A model generated the notes under the pieces. The model was not told where the DNA came from. It saw only the letters and a program-made list of their open reading frames with translations, and searched no databases. DNA of 60,055 nt from Flavobacterium sp. UBA7680. Lineage in GTDB: Bacteria; Bacteroidota; Bacteroidia; Flavobacteriales; Flavobacteriaceae. Position 1 is the stretch's first letter. Every line of letters begins with the position of its first letter. Shown one piece after another: positions 17,161 to 25,573 of this stretch. A program made the translations under genes and the position numbers. The DNA lies in contig NZ_DLHA01000056.1 of the NCBI RefSeq assembly GCF_002482975.1, positions 1 to 60,055 of the forward strand. Reading direction: 5' to 3'.

Positions 17161-18324
17161 ATGAAAATCATTCAAGCAATATTTAAGTGGTTTTTGATTA
17201 TTTTCCTTTTATTGATTATAGGATTATACGCTACGGGTTATGGTTATTTGGTAAAAGCGGTTCGAACCATTTATTTAACTGGACACAAAACGGCCTATTT
17301 AGAAGATTATAAAAAATTTGATAACCGCGAAATTGCCAAATCTACTCAGGCGCAACCTTGGGCAATCCACAAAAATTACAATACCGTTTCAGAAACCAAA
17401 ATCTTAGCAAAAGAAAATAAAGACTTACAAACCGTAGCTTTTTTAATCATTAAAAACGACAGCATTTGGTTTGAAAAATATTGGGATGGGTTCGGTAAAA
17501 ACACCCCTTCTAACTCTTTTTCTATGGCTAAGAGTATTACTACTGCTTTGTTAGGAAAAGCCATACAAGAAGGAAAAATCAAAAGTTTAGATCAGCCTGT
17601 AGGAGATTTCTTTCCGGAATATTCTAAAGGATTAGCCTCAAAAATGACGGTAGGCGATTTGGCTTCTATGGGTTCAGGATTAAATTGGGATGAAAGTTAT
17701 TACAGTCCGTTTTCGGTAATGACCCGTGTGTATTTTGATGCGGATTTAAAAAGCATCATGTTGCGTCAAAAAGTAACCGAACAACCAGGTAAAGAACATA
17801 AATATTTGAGCGGCAACACGCAATTGTTAGCCATGGTGATTGAAAAAGCAGTTGGACAAACCTTATCGAGTTATTTGGCTGAAAAATTTTGGCAACCAAT
17901 GGGTGCAGAAAATCCTGCATTATGGCAATTGGACACCGAAAATGGTATTGAAAAAGCCTTTTGTTGTATAGCCAGTAATGCCCGTGATTTTGCCCGATTC
18001 GGAAAATTATATAAAAACAAAGGAAATTTTAATGGGACACAAATTTTAGATACCGCTTTTGTAGAAAAATCAATTGTACCCAGATTTCCTGAATATAAAC
18101 ACTACGGTTACGGGTTTTGGTTAAGCGATTATTTAGGCAAAAAAATATTTTACATGCGTGGACATTTGGGGCAATTTGTGATTGTGATTCCCGAAGATGA
18201 TGTAATTATTGTGCGTTTAGGTCATTTAAAAGACATCGAAAAACCGAATAAAGAACACAGCGAAGACTTTTATGTGTATGTAAAAGAGGCTTATGAAATG
18301 TTGAATCATGATCGAAAAAATTAA
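17161..18324 (+). CDS. Serine hydrolase of the class C beta-lactamase/EstB family
   Basis: 387 aa. An N-terminal hydrophobic segment (residues ~7-27) suggests a membrane anchor or signal sequence. The beta-lactamase fold is marked by the SxxK motif in FSMAKSITTALLG, the tyrosine motif in KYLSGNTQLLAMV and a late GHLGQ corresponding to the HxG element. Such proteins are usually esterases or D-Ala-D-Ala peptidase-like enzymes; there is no evidence for true beta-lactam hydrolysis. Its 3' end overlaps the next gene by 17 bp. Confidence 0.88.
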   Translation: MKIIQAIFKWFLIIFLLLIIGLYATGYGYLVKAVRTIYLTGHKTAYLEDYKKFDNREIAKSTQAQPWAIHKNYNTVSETKILAKENKDLQTVAFLIIKNDSIWFEKYWDGFGKNTPSNSFSMAKSITTALLGKAIQEGKIKSLDQPVGDFFPEYSKGLASKMTVGDLASMGSGLNWDESYYSPFSVMTRVYFDADLKSIMLRQKVTEQPGKEHKYLSGNTQLLAMVIEKAVGQTLSSYLAEKFWQPMGAENPALWQLDTENGIEKAFCCIASNARDFARFGKLYKNKGNFNGTQILDTAFVEKSIVPRFPEYKHYGYGFWLSDYLGKKIFYMRGHLGQFVIVIPEDDVIIVRLGHLKDIEKPNKEHSEDFYVYVKEAYEMLNHDRKN

Positions 18325-19021
18325 CCTAGAACATATTTTATTTTTAGACGTAGAAACCGTTCCTGAACAACCTACATTTGAAAATTTATCTACAAAAACC
18401 CAAGCTCTTTGGGATTTAAAAACCCAAAATAGCCGTAAACCCGAAGTTTCTCCAGCAGAATTTTATGAACGCGCAGGCATTTGGGCGGAATTCGGGAAAA
18501 TCATTTGTATATCTGTAGGATTTTTTACTTTTAAAAAAGGGGAACGTCAATTTAGAGTCACTACTTTTTTTGGAGACGAAAAAAAACTATTGCAAGATTT
18601 TGGTAATTTGTTAAATACACATTTTAATCATCCACATCATGTATTGTGTGCCCACAACGGTAAAGAATTTGATTTTCCGTACATCGCTCGTCGAATGATT
18701 ATCAATCAAATTGCAATTCCTAACAAATTGAATTTGTTTGGCAAAAAACCTTGGGAAATCGCCCATTTAGACACCATGGAAATGTGGAAGTTTGGCGATT
18801 ATAAAAACTTTACTTCTTTGCGTTTACTTACCCATGTGTTGGGTATTCCTACGCCCAAAGATGACATTGACGGCAGCGAAGTAGCGCACACCTATTACGT
18901 ATTAAACGACATCGATCGCATCATTAAATATTGCGAAAAAGACACCATCGCCGTTGCACAGATTTTATTAAGAATGCGCAGGGAAGACTTGTTGGAAGAA
19001 AGCGAGATTTTGTCGGTGTGA
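18308..19021 (+). CDS. Predicted 3'-5' exonuclease, DEDD/PolB-like
   Basis: 237 aa. The three exonuclease motifs are visible: ExoI LFLDVETVPE (~10-20), ExoII LCAHNGKEFDFPYIARR (~115-130) and ExoIII YCEKDTIAVAQILLR (~210-225). This matches the PolB-like predicted 3'-5' exonuclease family. It probably degrades single-stranded DNA or RNA ends; the substrate is unknown. The start overlaps the upstream hydrolase gene, indicating translational coupling. Confidence 0.9.
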   Translation: MIEKINLEHILFLDVETVPEQPTFENLSTKTQALWDLKTQNSRKPEVSPAEFYERAGIWAEFGKIICISVGFFTFKKGERQFRVTTFFGDEKKLLQDFGNLLNTHFNHPHHVLCAHNGKEFDFPYIARRMIINQIAIPNKLNLFGKKPWEIAHLDTMEMWKFGDYKNFTSLRLLTHVLGIPTPKDDIDGSEVAHTYYVLNDIDRIIKYCEKDTIAVAQILLRMRREDLLEESEILSV

Positions 19022-19082
19022 TAATTAATTATGAATTATGAATTATTTTTTTAATTAAATTCACCATTTATCATTAAAAAAC

Positions 19083-19889
19083 ATGAAAATAGCCTACGTA
19101 CAAAACCACCCTTTGTTTGGAGAAAAACAAAAAAACTTTGCTGAAATCGAAAAATTAACCGAAAATCTAACGGCAGATATTTTAGTATTACCAGAATTGT
19201 TTGCTACGGGTTATACTTTCACTTCCAGAGCTGAAGCTGAAGCGTTAGGGGAAACTACTTCGGGGGAAACGGCAGAATTCTTAAAAAAACTTTCCTTAAA
19301 AACAGGCGCTGTAATTGTGGCCGGTTTTGTGGAGTTGGAAAATGATAAAGTATATAATTCTTCATTAATCATAGAAGGAAATCAGGTGATTGATACGTAC
19401 CGAAAAATTCATTCTTTTAATAGAGAAACGCTTTGGTTTGATGCCGGAGATAAACCCTTAAAAGTGTATGATGTAAAAGGAATCAAAATGGGTGTAATGA
19501 TTTGTTTTGATTATTTTTTTCCTGAAGTGTGTCGCGAATTAACCTTGCAAGGCATGCAAGTATTAGCACATCCATGTAATTTGGTAATGCCTTATTGCCA
19601 AAAAGCCATGGTAACTCGTTGTTTAGAAAATCGCATTTTTGCTGTAACCGCCAATCGTATTGGAAATGAAAAACGAGGCGAAGATGATTTTACTTTTACA
19701 GGCGCTAGTCAAATAACCGCGTTTAACGGCGAAGTTTTATCTTCTGCACCACTTAATACTCCATCTGTTTCAGTTGTAGAAATTGAGCCCGAAAAAGCCT
19801 TGAACAAAAGCATCAATCCTTACAACGATTTATTAGCGCAAATCCGTCCAGAATTTTACCCGAGCTTGAGCATACCTTTTCAGTCGTAG
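19083..19889 (+). CDS. Nitrilase-family amidohydrolase (carbon-nitrogen hydrolase)
   Basis: 268 aa, full length for the family. The catalytic triad is visible: glutamate in VLPELFATGY (~38), lysine in YRKIHSF (~104) and cysteine in MICFDYFFPE (~139). Sequence and length suit an omega-amidase-like or generic amidase branch of the superfamily, cleaving a small amide in the cytoplasm. The 61-bp upstream gap is low-complexity (ATTAATTATGAATTATG repeats). The substrate cannot be deduced here. Confidence 0.9.
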   Translation: MKIAYVQNHPLFGEKQKNFAEIEKLTENLTADILVLPELFATGYTFTSRAEAEALGETTSGETAEFLKKLSLKTGAVIVAGFVELENDKVYNSSLIIEGNQVIDTYRKIHSFNRETLWFDAGDKPLKVYDVKGIKMGVMICFDYFFPEVCRELTLQGMQVLAHPCNLVMPYCQKAMVTRCLENRIFAVTANRIGNEKRGEDDFTFTGASQITAFNGEVLSSAPLNTPSVSVVEIEPEKALNKSINPYNDLLAQIRPEFYPSLSIPFQS

Positions 19890-19943
19890 TTTTGAATTAG
19901 GTTATGTTGAATTACTTACCTTTGGATTTTACGCTGTAAATTT

Positions 19944-21632
19944 ATGATGTTGCCAACGCCCTTGCTTTCCATAAAAGATTTAGAAATTTCTTTTAAACGA
20001 GAAAAAGAATTTATTCCTGTGGTTAAAACCATTAGTTATGATGTTTTTCCTAATGAAATTGTGGGTATTGTTGGAGAATCTGGCTCGGGAAAATCCGTTT
20101 CCTCCTTAGCGGTGATGGGTTTATTACCCGAAGGAATTTCTAAAATTTCTAAAGGTTCCATTACTTTTCAAGGTCAGGATATTGCAACTTTATCAAATGT
20201 GGCATTCAGAAAAATACGAGGTGCAAAAATCAGTATGATTTTTCAGGAACCGATGAGTTCTTTAAACCCCTCTTTAAAATGCGGGGAACAAGTGTTGGAA
20301 ATTTTACAAGAACACACCTCTTTAAATAATGCCCAAGCTAAAGCCGAAGTGTTGGAACTATTCCAAAAAGTAAAATTGCCTTTGCCTGAAAAGATTTATA
20401 ACAGTTATCCTCACGAAATTAGTGGCGGGCAAAAGCAAAGGGTAATGATCGCGATGGCCATTGCTTGTAAGCCTCAATTGTTAATTGCAGATGAACCCAC
20501 TACCGCGCTGGACGTAACCGTTCAAAAAGAGATTATCTTACTTTTAAAAGAATTGCAGAAGGAAACTCAAATGAGCATTCTTTTTATCACCCATGATTTG
20601 TCTTTAATTAGCGAAATCGCCAATCGGGTATTGGTGATGTACAAAGGAGAAATTGTGGAACAAGGAGCAACTCAACAAGTGTTTCATCACCCGGAACATA
20701 TTTATACTCAAGCTTTAATTGCGTCTAGACCTTCTTTAGAAGTGCGTTTAAAACGTTTGCCTACCATTCAAGATTTTTTAGATAAAAAAGTTTCTGCACA
20801 AGAAGTGACTCCCGAGCAACGGAAAGTCTTCCATGAAAAACTATACAATACTCAGCCTTTATTAGAAGTGATTAATGTAGAAAAAGAATATTTCTCTAGT
20901 GTGGGATTCTTGGGTAAAAAAATTTCTTTTAAAGCGGTAAATCAGGTCAGTTTTAAACTGTATGAAGGAGAAACTTTGGGTTTAGTTGGGGAATCAGGCT
21001 GTGGTAAATCCACTTTAGGAAATGCCATTTTGCAATTGGATAAAGCTACTGCGGGTAAGATTTTATTCAGAGGGGTTGACATCACAAAAATAAGTAAAGA
21101 CGAAATCCGAAAATTACGTAAAGAGATTCAAATCATATTTCAAGACCCTTATTCTTCGTTAAATCCTAAATTAACCGTTGGCGAAGCCATTTTAGAACCC
21201 ATGCAAGTTCACGGATTGTACGCCAATTATACCGAACGCAAAGCCAAAGTAATTGCTATTTTGGAACGCGTGGGATTAACTGCGGAACATTTTAGTCGTT
21301 ATCCGCATGAATTTTCGGGCGGACAGCGCCAACGAATTGGTATTGCACGCACCATCGCTTTACAACCTAAATTAATTGTTTGCGATGAATCGGTTTCTGC
21401 TTTAGATATTTCGGTACAAGCACAAGTGCTGAATCTACTCAATGAATTAAAAGAAGATTTTGGATTTACCTACATTTTTATTTCACACGATTTAGCGGTG
21501 GTAAAATACATGAGTGACCAAGTATTGGTGATGAATAAAGGTAAAGTAGAAGAAATTAACGATGCCGACGAATTGTATGCTCACCCAAAAGCCGAATACA
21601 CCAAAAAATTAATAGATTCCATACCTAAATAG
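19944..21632 (+). CDS. Oligopeptide-type ABC transporter, fused dual ATP-binding protein
   Basis: 562 aa with two complete ATPase domains. First: Walker A GESGSGKS (~48-55), signature ISGGQKQR, Walker B LLIADEPTTALD. Second: Walker A GESGCGKST (~350), signature FSGGQRQR, Walker B LIVCDESVSALD. The arrangement matches DppD-DppF or YejF-like fused subunits driving peptide or nickel import. No permease or binding protein is adjacent, so these lie elsewhere. ATG-ATG start at 19944. Confidence 0.93.
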   Translation: MMLPTPLLSIKDLEISFKREKEFIPVVKTISYDVFPNEIVGIVGESGSGKSVSSLAVMGLLPEGISKISKGSITFQGQDIATLSNVAFRKIRGAKISMIFQEPMSSLNPSLKCGEQVLEILQEHTSLNNAQAKAEVLELFQKVKLPLPEKIYNSYPHEISGGQKQRVMIAMAIACKPQLLIADEPTTALDVTVQKEIILLLKELQKETQMSILFITHDLSLISEIANRVLVMYKGEIVEQGATQQVFHHPEHIYTQALIASRPSLEVRLKRLPTIQDFLDKKVSAQEVTPEQRKVFHEKLYNTQPLLEVINVEKEYFSSVGFLGKKISFKAVNQVSFKLYEGETLGLVGESGCGKSTLGNAILQLDKATAGKILFRGVDITKISKDEIRKLRKEIQIIFQDPYSSLNPKLTVGEAILEPMQVHGLYANYTERKAKVIAILERVGLTAEHFSRYPHEFSGGQRQRIGIARTIALQPKLIVCDESVSALDISVQAQVLNLLNELKEDFGFTYIFISHDLAVVKYMSDQVLVMNKGKVEEINDADELYAHPKAEYTKKLIDSIPK

Positions 21633-21750
21633 TTTTTTAACAGACTATTTTCTTTTTAATAATCGATTGTTAATCAAAACAATAACGATTACGTAACAGT
21701 TTTTCATAGATTTTATTGCTAAATTTAAGAAACGTGATATTTGTCATAGT

Positions 21751-21777
21751 TTGCCCTTGTTTACTGCGGTAAATTTG
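21751..21777 (+). promoter_or_regulatory. Promoter of pckA
   Basis: TTTG/TTG at 21750-21753 and an exact -7 element TAAATTTG at 21770-21777, 16 nt apart, close to the Flavobacterium consensus. The predicted start near 21783 gives a 5' leader of about 35 nt. Confidence 0.6.
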
Positions 21778-21818
21778 TGTCATAATAAAACAATAACTCT
21801 TTTTAAATTTATTATATC

Positions 21819-23444
21819 ATGAAAGACATTAAAGTAATCAAAGCACTGCACGACATCGGAATCACTGGTTATCACCAAGTAGTTTACAATCCGAGTTACG
21901 AAGAATTGTATCAAGCAGAAATGAGCCACAAAAACAAAGGCTACGAAAAAGGAACCTTAACTACTAGCGGATGCGTGGCGGTAAGCACAGGTATCTTTAC
22001 AGGACGTTCTCCTAAAGACAGATACATTGTTAAAGACGAAATTACCAAAGACACTATTTACTGGGATGATAAAGTAAACTTTCCTACTACACAAGAAGTT
22101 TGGAACGATTGTAAAAAATTAGTTTTAAAACAATTATCTACTTCTAAAAAATTATATGTGGTTGATGCTTTTTGCGGAACCAACAAAGACACCCGATTAA
22201 AAGTTCGTTTTATTGTAGAAGTGCCTTGGCAAGCGCATTTTGTAACCAATATGTTTATTAGACCATCTATTCACGAATTGGAAAACTTTGGAGAGCCAGA
22301 TTTCGTAGTCATGAATGGTTCTAAAACCACAAACCCTGATTGGAAAGAACACGGTTTAAATTCTGAAAACTTTGTATTGTTTAATCTAACAGAAAAAATT
22401 CAAATCATTGGTGGTACTTGGTACGGTGGAGAAATGAAAAAAGGAATGTTCGCCATGATGAATTACTACTTGCCATTAAAAGGAATGGCTTCTATGCACT
22501 GTTCTGCTAACGTAGGTGAAGATGGAGATGTAGCGGTATTCTTTGGATTATCTGGAACAGGAAAAACAACCTTATCTGCCGATCCAAAACGTTTCTTAAT
22601 TGGTGATGATGAGCACGGATGGGATGATAATGGAGTATTCAACTATGAAGGAGGATGTTATGCCAAAGTAATCAACCTAACTGAAGATAATGAACCAGAT
22701 ATTTGGAGAGCGATTAAAAGAGATGCATTACTAGAAAATGTAGTGGTTGATGATGACGGAGTGGTTGATTATGATGATAACTCAGTTACAGATAACACTC
22801 GTGTATCTTATCCAATTTATCATATCAATAAAATTGTATTGCCAAGTAAAGCAGGGCACGCTAGCAAAATTATATACTTATCAGCCGATGCCTTTGGGGT
22901 ACTGCCTCCGGTTTCTATCTTAGATGAAGACCAAGCACAATACCATTTCTTATGCGGATATACTTCAAAATTAGCAGGAACAGAAAGAGGAATCACTGAA
23001 CCAGAACCATCATTCTCACCAGCGTTCGGGGAAGCGTTCTTAACTTTACACCCTACTATGTATTCTAAAACCTTAGTAGCTAAAATGAAAGAGCACAACG
23101 CAAAAGCCTACTTAGTAAATACAGGTTGGAATGGTAAAGGAAAAAGAATCTCTTTAAAAGATACCAGAGCAATTATTGATGCCATTATTGACGGTTCAAT
23201 TGAAAAAGCAGAAACCAAACACATTCCATTCTTAAACTTAACTGTCCCAACAGCATTGAACAATGTTTCTGAAGGATTGTTAGACCCAAGAGATACTTAC
23301 AAAGACAAAGCAGAATGGGAAGTAAAAGCTAAAAAATTATCAGCCTTATACATTCAAAATTTTGAAAAATATTGTGATAATCCAGAAGCTATTGCTTTAA
23401 TCCCTGCAGGACCCTCTTTAGAGTTAACTCCTGAATTAGTGTAG
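21819..23444 (+). CDS. pckA: Phosphoenolpyruvate carboxykinase (ATP)
   Basis: 541 aa, full length. It converts oxaloacetate and ATP to PEP, CO2 and ADP in gluconeogenesis. The P-loop is FGLSGTGKTTLS (~246-256), followed by metal- and substrate-binding IGDDEHGWDDNGVFNYEGGCYAK-type sequence and the RGITEPEPSFSPAFGEAF region. It stands alone with its own promoter and terminator. Consistent with an organism feeding on proteins or amino acids. Confidence 0.98.
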   Translation: MKDIKVIKALHDIGITGYHQVVYNPSYEELYQAEMSHKNKGYEKGTLTTSGCVAVSTGIFTGRSPKDRYIVKDEITKDTIYWDDKVNFPTTQEVWNDCKKLVLKQLSTSKKLYVVDAFCGTNKDTRLKVRFIVEVPWQAHFVTNMFIRPSIHELENFGEPDFVVMNGSKTTNPDWKEHGLNSENFVLFNLTEKIQIIGGTWYGGEMKKGMFAMMNYYLPLKGMASMHCSANVGEDGDVAVFFGLSGTGKTTLSADPKRFLIGDDEHGWDDNGVFNYEGGCYAKVINLTEDNEPDIWRAIKRDALLENVVVDDDGVVDYDDNSVTDNTRVSYPIYHINKIVLPSKAGHASKIIYLSADAFGVLPPVSILDEDQAQYHFLCGYTSKLAGTERGITEPEPSFSPAFGEAFLTLHPTMYSKTLVAKMKEHNAKAYLVNTGWNGKGKRISLKDTRAIIDAIIDGSIEKAETKHIPFLNLTVPTALNNVSEGLLDPRDTYKDKAEWEVKAKKLSALYIQNFEKYCDNPEAIALIPAGPSLELTPELV

Positions 23445-23471
23445 TTCGATTAATCTCTATATATACCCGAA

Positions 23472-23510
23472 AAAGGGCTGTCTGTAACAAGGCAGCCCTT
23501 TTCATTTTTA
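23472..23510. terminator. Bidirectional terminator after pckA
   Basis: 11-bp stem AAAGGGCTGTC (23472-23482) with GGCAGCCCTTT (23491-23501), one G-U pair, then a T-rich run. Shared with the convergent DUF2007 gene. Confidence 0.85.
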
Positions 23511-23717
23511 GTCGATATTTAAATCTTGAATGATTTTTTGGGCTTCAACTTCGTCCTCTTCGCTGACCATTAAAACCACCGAAGCATCTAGGGTTCCAAA
23601 TCCTGCAAACAAGGCGGATTGAATATCATTTCGACTGACTACTTCAATCCCTTTTTGGGCCAATGTTTCTGTAATTACTGATGCAATAATTTCACTGCCA
23701 GAAAAAATAGGTTTCAT
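23508..23717 (-). CDS. DUF2007 domain-containing protein
   Basis: 69 aa, compact alpha/beta protein matching the DUF2007 (putative signal-transducing) family: FSGSEIIASVITETLAQKGIEV, then ASVVLMVSEEDEVEAQKII. Members resemble PII-like/ferredoxin-fold modules. No partner gene is adjacent. Convergent with pckA across a shared terminator. Role unknown. Confidence 0.82.
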   Translation of the reverse strand: MKPIFSGSEIIASVITETLAQKGIEVVSRNDIQSALFAGFGTLDASVVLMVSEEDEVEAQKIIQDLNID

Positions 23718-23847
23718 GTGTTTGAGGTTTATTTGTTGTTAGTTCCAAAATAAAAATAAATACGGAAGATTCGGGGAATATTAATACAATAATTAATAAT
23801 CTTGCAAAATAGATTAATTAGCCATCCTAATTTTACATTTATCCAAA

Positions 23848-25392
23848 ATGAAAAATATAGTCTTCTTGTTTTTATGCGTTACTGCATTTTCGTATTCTCA
23901 AAATATTAAATCTACTCAAAGAATAAAATATAAATCATTAACCGAGGAAGCTATACATAACAGATTTATTAAGGATTCTACGGATTTCCATCTAATTAAG
24001 TCCTTAATGGTTATTGATTCCTCATATACAGAAGAGCAGATAGATTTTAAAATAAATGACCTAGATGATTTTATCTTGCCTTTGGCTGTGAAAATTCAAA
24101 ATCTGAGTAATGAAAACAAAATCAAGTTGATTTATAAATCTGTACATGACAAATATTTAAGAAAATATAAAATAGAAGCGTTTTTTCCGGAAATATTTTC
24201 AAGTGGACAATATAATTGTTTAACGGCAACGGCTTTGTATAGTTACGTTTTTGATAAAATAAATATTCCATATCAAATAAAAGAAACTCCAACTCATGTA
24301 TACCTTATTGCTTATCCAAACGCCGAAAATATATATATTGAAACCACTTTGCCAGGTGAAGCAGGGTCGTTTATTATTTCGGATAAATTAACTAAGGAGT
24401 CTGTTGATGAATTAGTTAAGTTGAAATTAATTGATGCTCAACGTTTAGTAGAGGTGGGTTATTCTAAGGCTTATGAAGAATATTTTTACGGAGATCAAAA
24501 TGCTAAAAAAACCGAATTAGTTGGTATCCAATATTACAATAAAATGGTTATTCAAATGGGACAGCTAAATCTAGATTTAGCCTATCAAAACGCTCTTAAA
24601 TCAGAGGTTTATTATAAGAGTCAAAGATTGAGTTTCCTAAAAAAATCTATTGCTTCTCATCAGGTTGATAATGTGCTTTTTACAAATATTGACAATTTTT
24701 ACTGGTTTGTAGAATTTGCTAATTTAACAGATGACTTCGAGTTTCTATATGGTAAATTATATAGAATTATTTCTTCTCATTATCCCAATACTACTAACTT
24801 AGAAAAAATCAAGAATTCCTTAGAAGATGTAGTGGATATTAAACTAAGAAACAAATTGTATAGTGTTTACTATTTATTCCATGCCGAAAAAGAATTGGAT
24901 TATCAAAAAGAAAAAACAGCATTAAAGTATGCTGAAAAAGCTTACGAATTTGATTCTGAAAATATAAATTCTCAGAATATTATTAGTAGGTGTGCAACCA
25001 AATCAATGGTCGTTGGAAATATTAGTCAATTAAAGATTAAGGAAATGGAATTAATGGTAAAGAAATATCCTTTTATTGAGCAATTTGGAACTTTTAATGC
25101 TTACAAAGGATATGTATTATGCATATTAATTTCCATGGAATTTAGTAAAAATAATTCCACTCTTGGAAATAAATATTTAAATGAATTAAATACATTGGTT
25201 AAAAAGTATAAGAACGAAATTGATTTTGACCACTCAGCATTAGGTGCTGCTTATGGAGAAATCGGAGCGTTTTATTACCGACAAAAACAGTACAATGTAG
25301 CTTTACGTCTTTTAAACGAAGGAAATGTTCTCTCTCCGAACAATGAACAAATTTTAAGAAAAATAAAATTTGTTAAAAGCGCATTAAAGTAA
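23848..25392 (+). CDS. Secreted transglutaminase-like/TPR protein, function unknown
   Basis: 514 aa, signal peptide ending AFSYSQ. Residues ~90-180 resemble a transglutaminase-like cysteine-protease core: cysteine in GQYNCLTATALYSYVFD, histidine in TPTHVYLIAY, and a downstream acidic residue in NIYIETTLPG. The rest is helical, with TPR-like repeats near the C-terminus (ALKYAEKAYEFDSEN, ALRLLNEGNVLSPNN). No T9SS sorting domain, so probably periplasmic. The triad assignment is from motif spacing and should be treated as tentative. Confidence 0.7.
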   Translation: MKNIVFLFLCVTAFSYSQNIKSTQRIKYKSLTEEAIHNRFIKDSTDFHLIKSLMVIDSSYTEEQIDFKINDLDDFILPLAVKIQNLSNENKIKLIYKSVHDKYLRKYKIEAFFPEIFSSGQYNCLTATALYSYVFDKINIPYQIKETPTHVYLIAYPNAENIYIETTLPGEAGSFIISDKLTKESVDELVKLKLIDAQRLVEVGYSKAYEEYFYGDQNAKKTELVGIQYYNKMVIQMGQLNLDLAYQNALKSEVYYKSQRLSFLKKSIASHQVDNVLFTNIDNFYWFVEFANLTDDFEFLYGKLYRIISSHYPNTTNLEKIKNSLEDVVDIKLRNKLYSVYYLFHAEKELDYQKEKTALKYAEKAYEFDSENINSQNIISRCATKSMVVGNISQLKIKEMELMVKKYPFIEQFGTFNAYKGYVLCILISMEFSKNNSTLGNKYLNELNTLVKKYKNEIDFDHSALGAAYGEIGAFYYRQKQYNVALRLLNEGNVLSPNNEQILRKIKFVKSALK

Positions 25393-25420
25393 ATCTGACG
25401 TTTTTCCAAAAAACCCTCCG

Positions 25421-25511
25421 TTAACAATTGTTAATAACTTTTTGATTTTAGACGAAATCGCCCACTTATGACTAAAATCGCCCACTTATGACCGTTTGCC
25501 TGTTAGTAACT
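25421..25511 (+). promoter_or_regulatory. Direct-repeat regulatory region before the first CBM26-like giant
   Basis: Contains the perfect palindrome TTAACAATTGTTAA (25421-25434), GTTAATAAC (25430-25438), two copies of ATCGCCCACTTATGAC with CCCACTTATG at 25461 and 25481 (period 20), and GTTAGTAAC about 30 bp later. The same elements in the same order occur before the gene at 29388. Period 20 places the sites on one helix face, as for regulators that bind direct repeats. Regulatory role inferred. Confidence 0.55.
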
Positions 25512-25573
25512 TGATTTGCTTCAAAGGCTTTTAAATTCGGACATTCGCGGAATAATTCCTTACTAAATAAATT

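Noticed and set aside
17161..18324. True antibiotic-resistance beta-lactamase
   Set aside because: The SxxK motif is shared by many esterases and peptidases, and the membrane-anchored form and context do not point to resistance.
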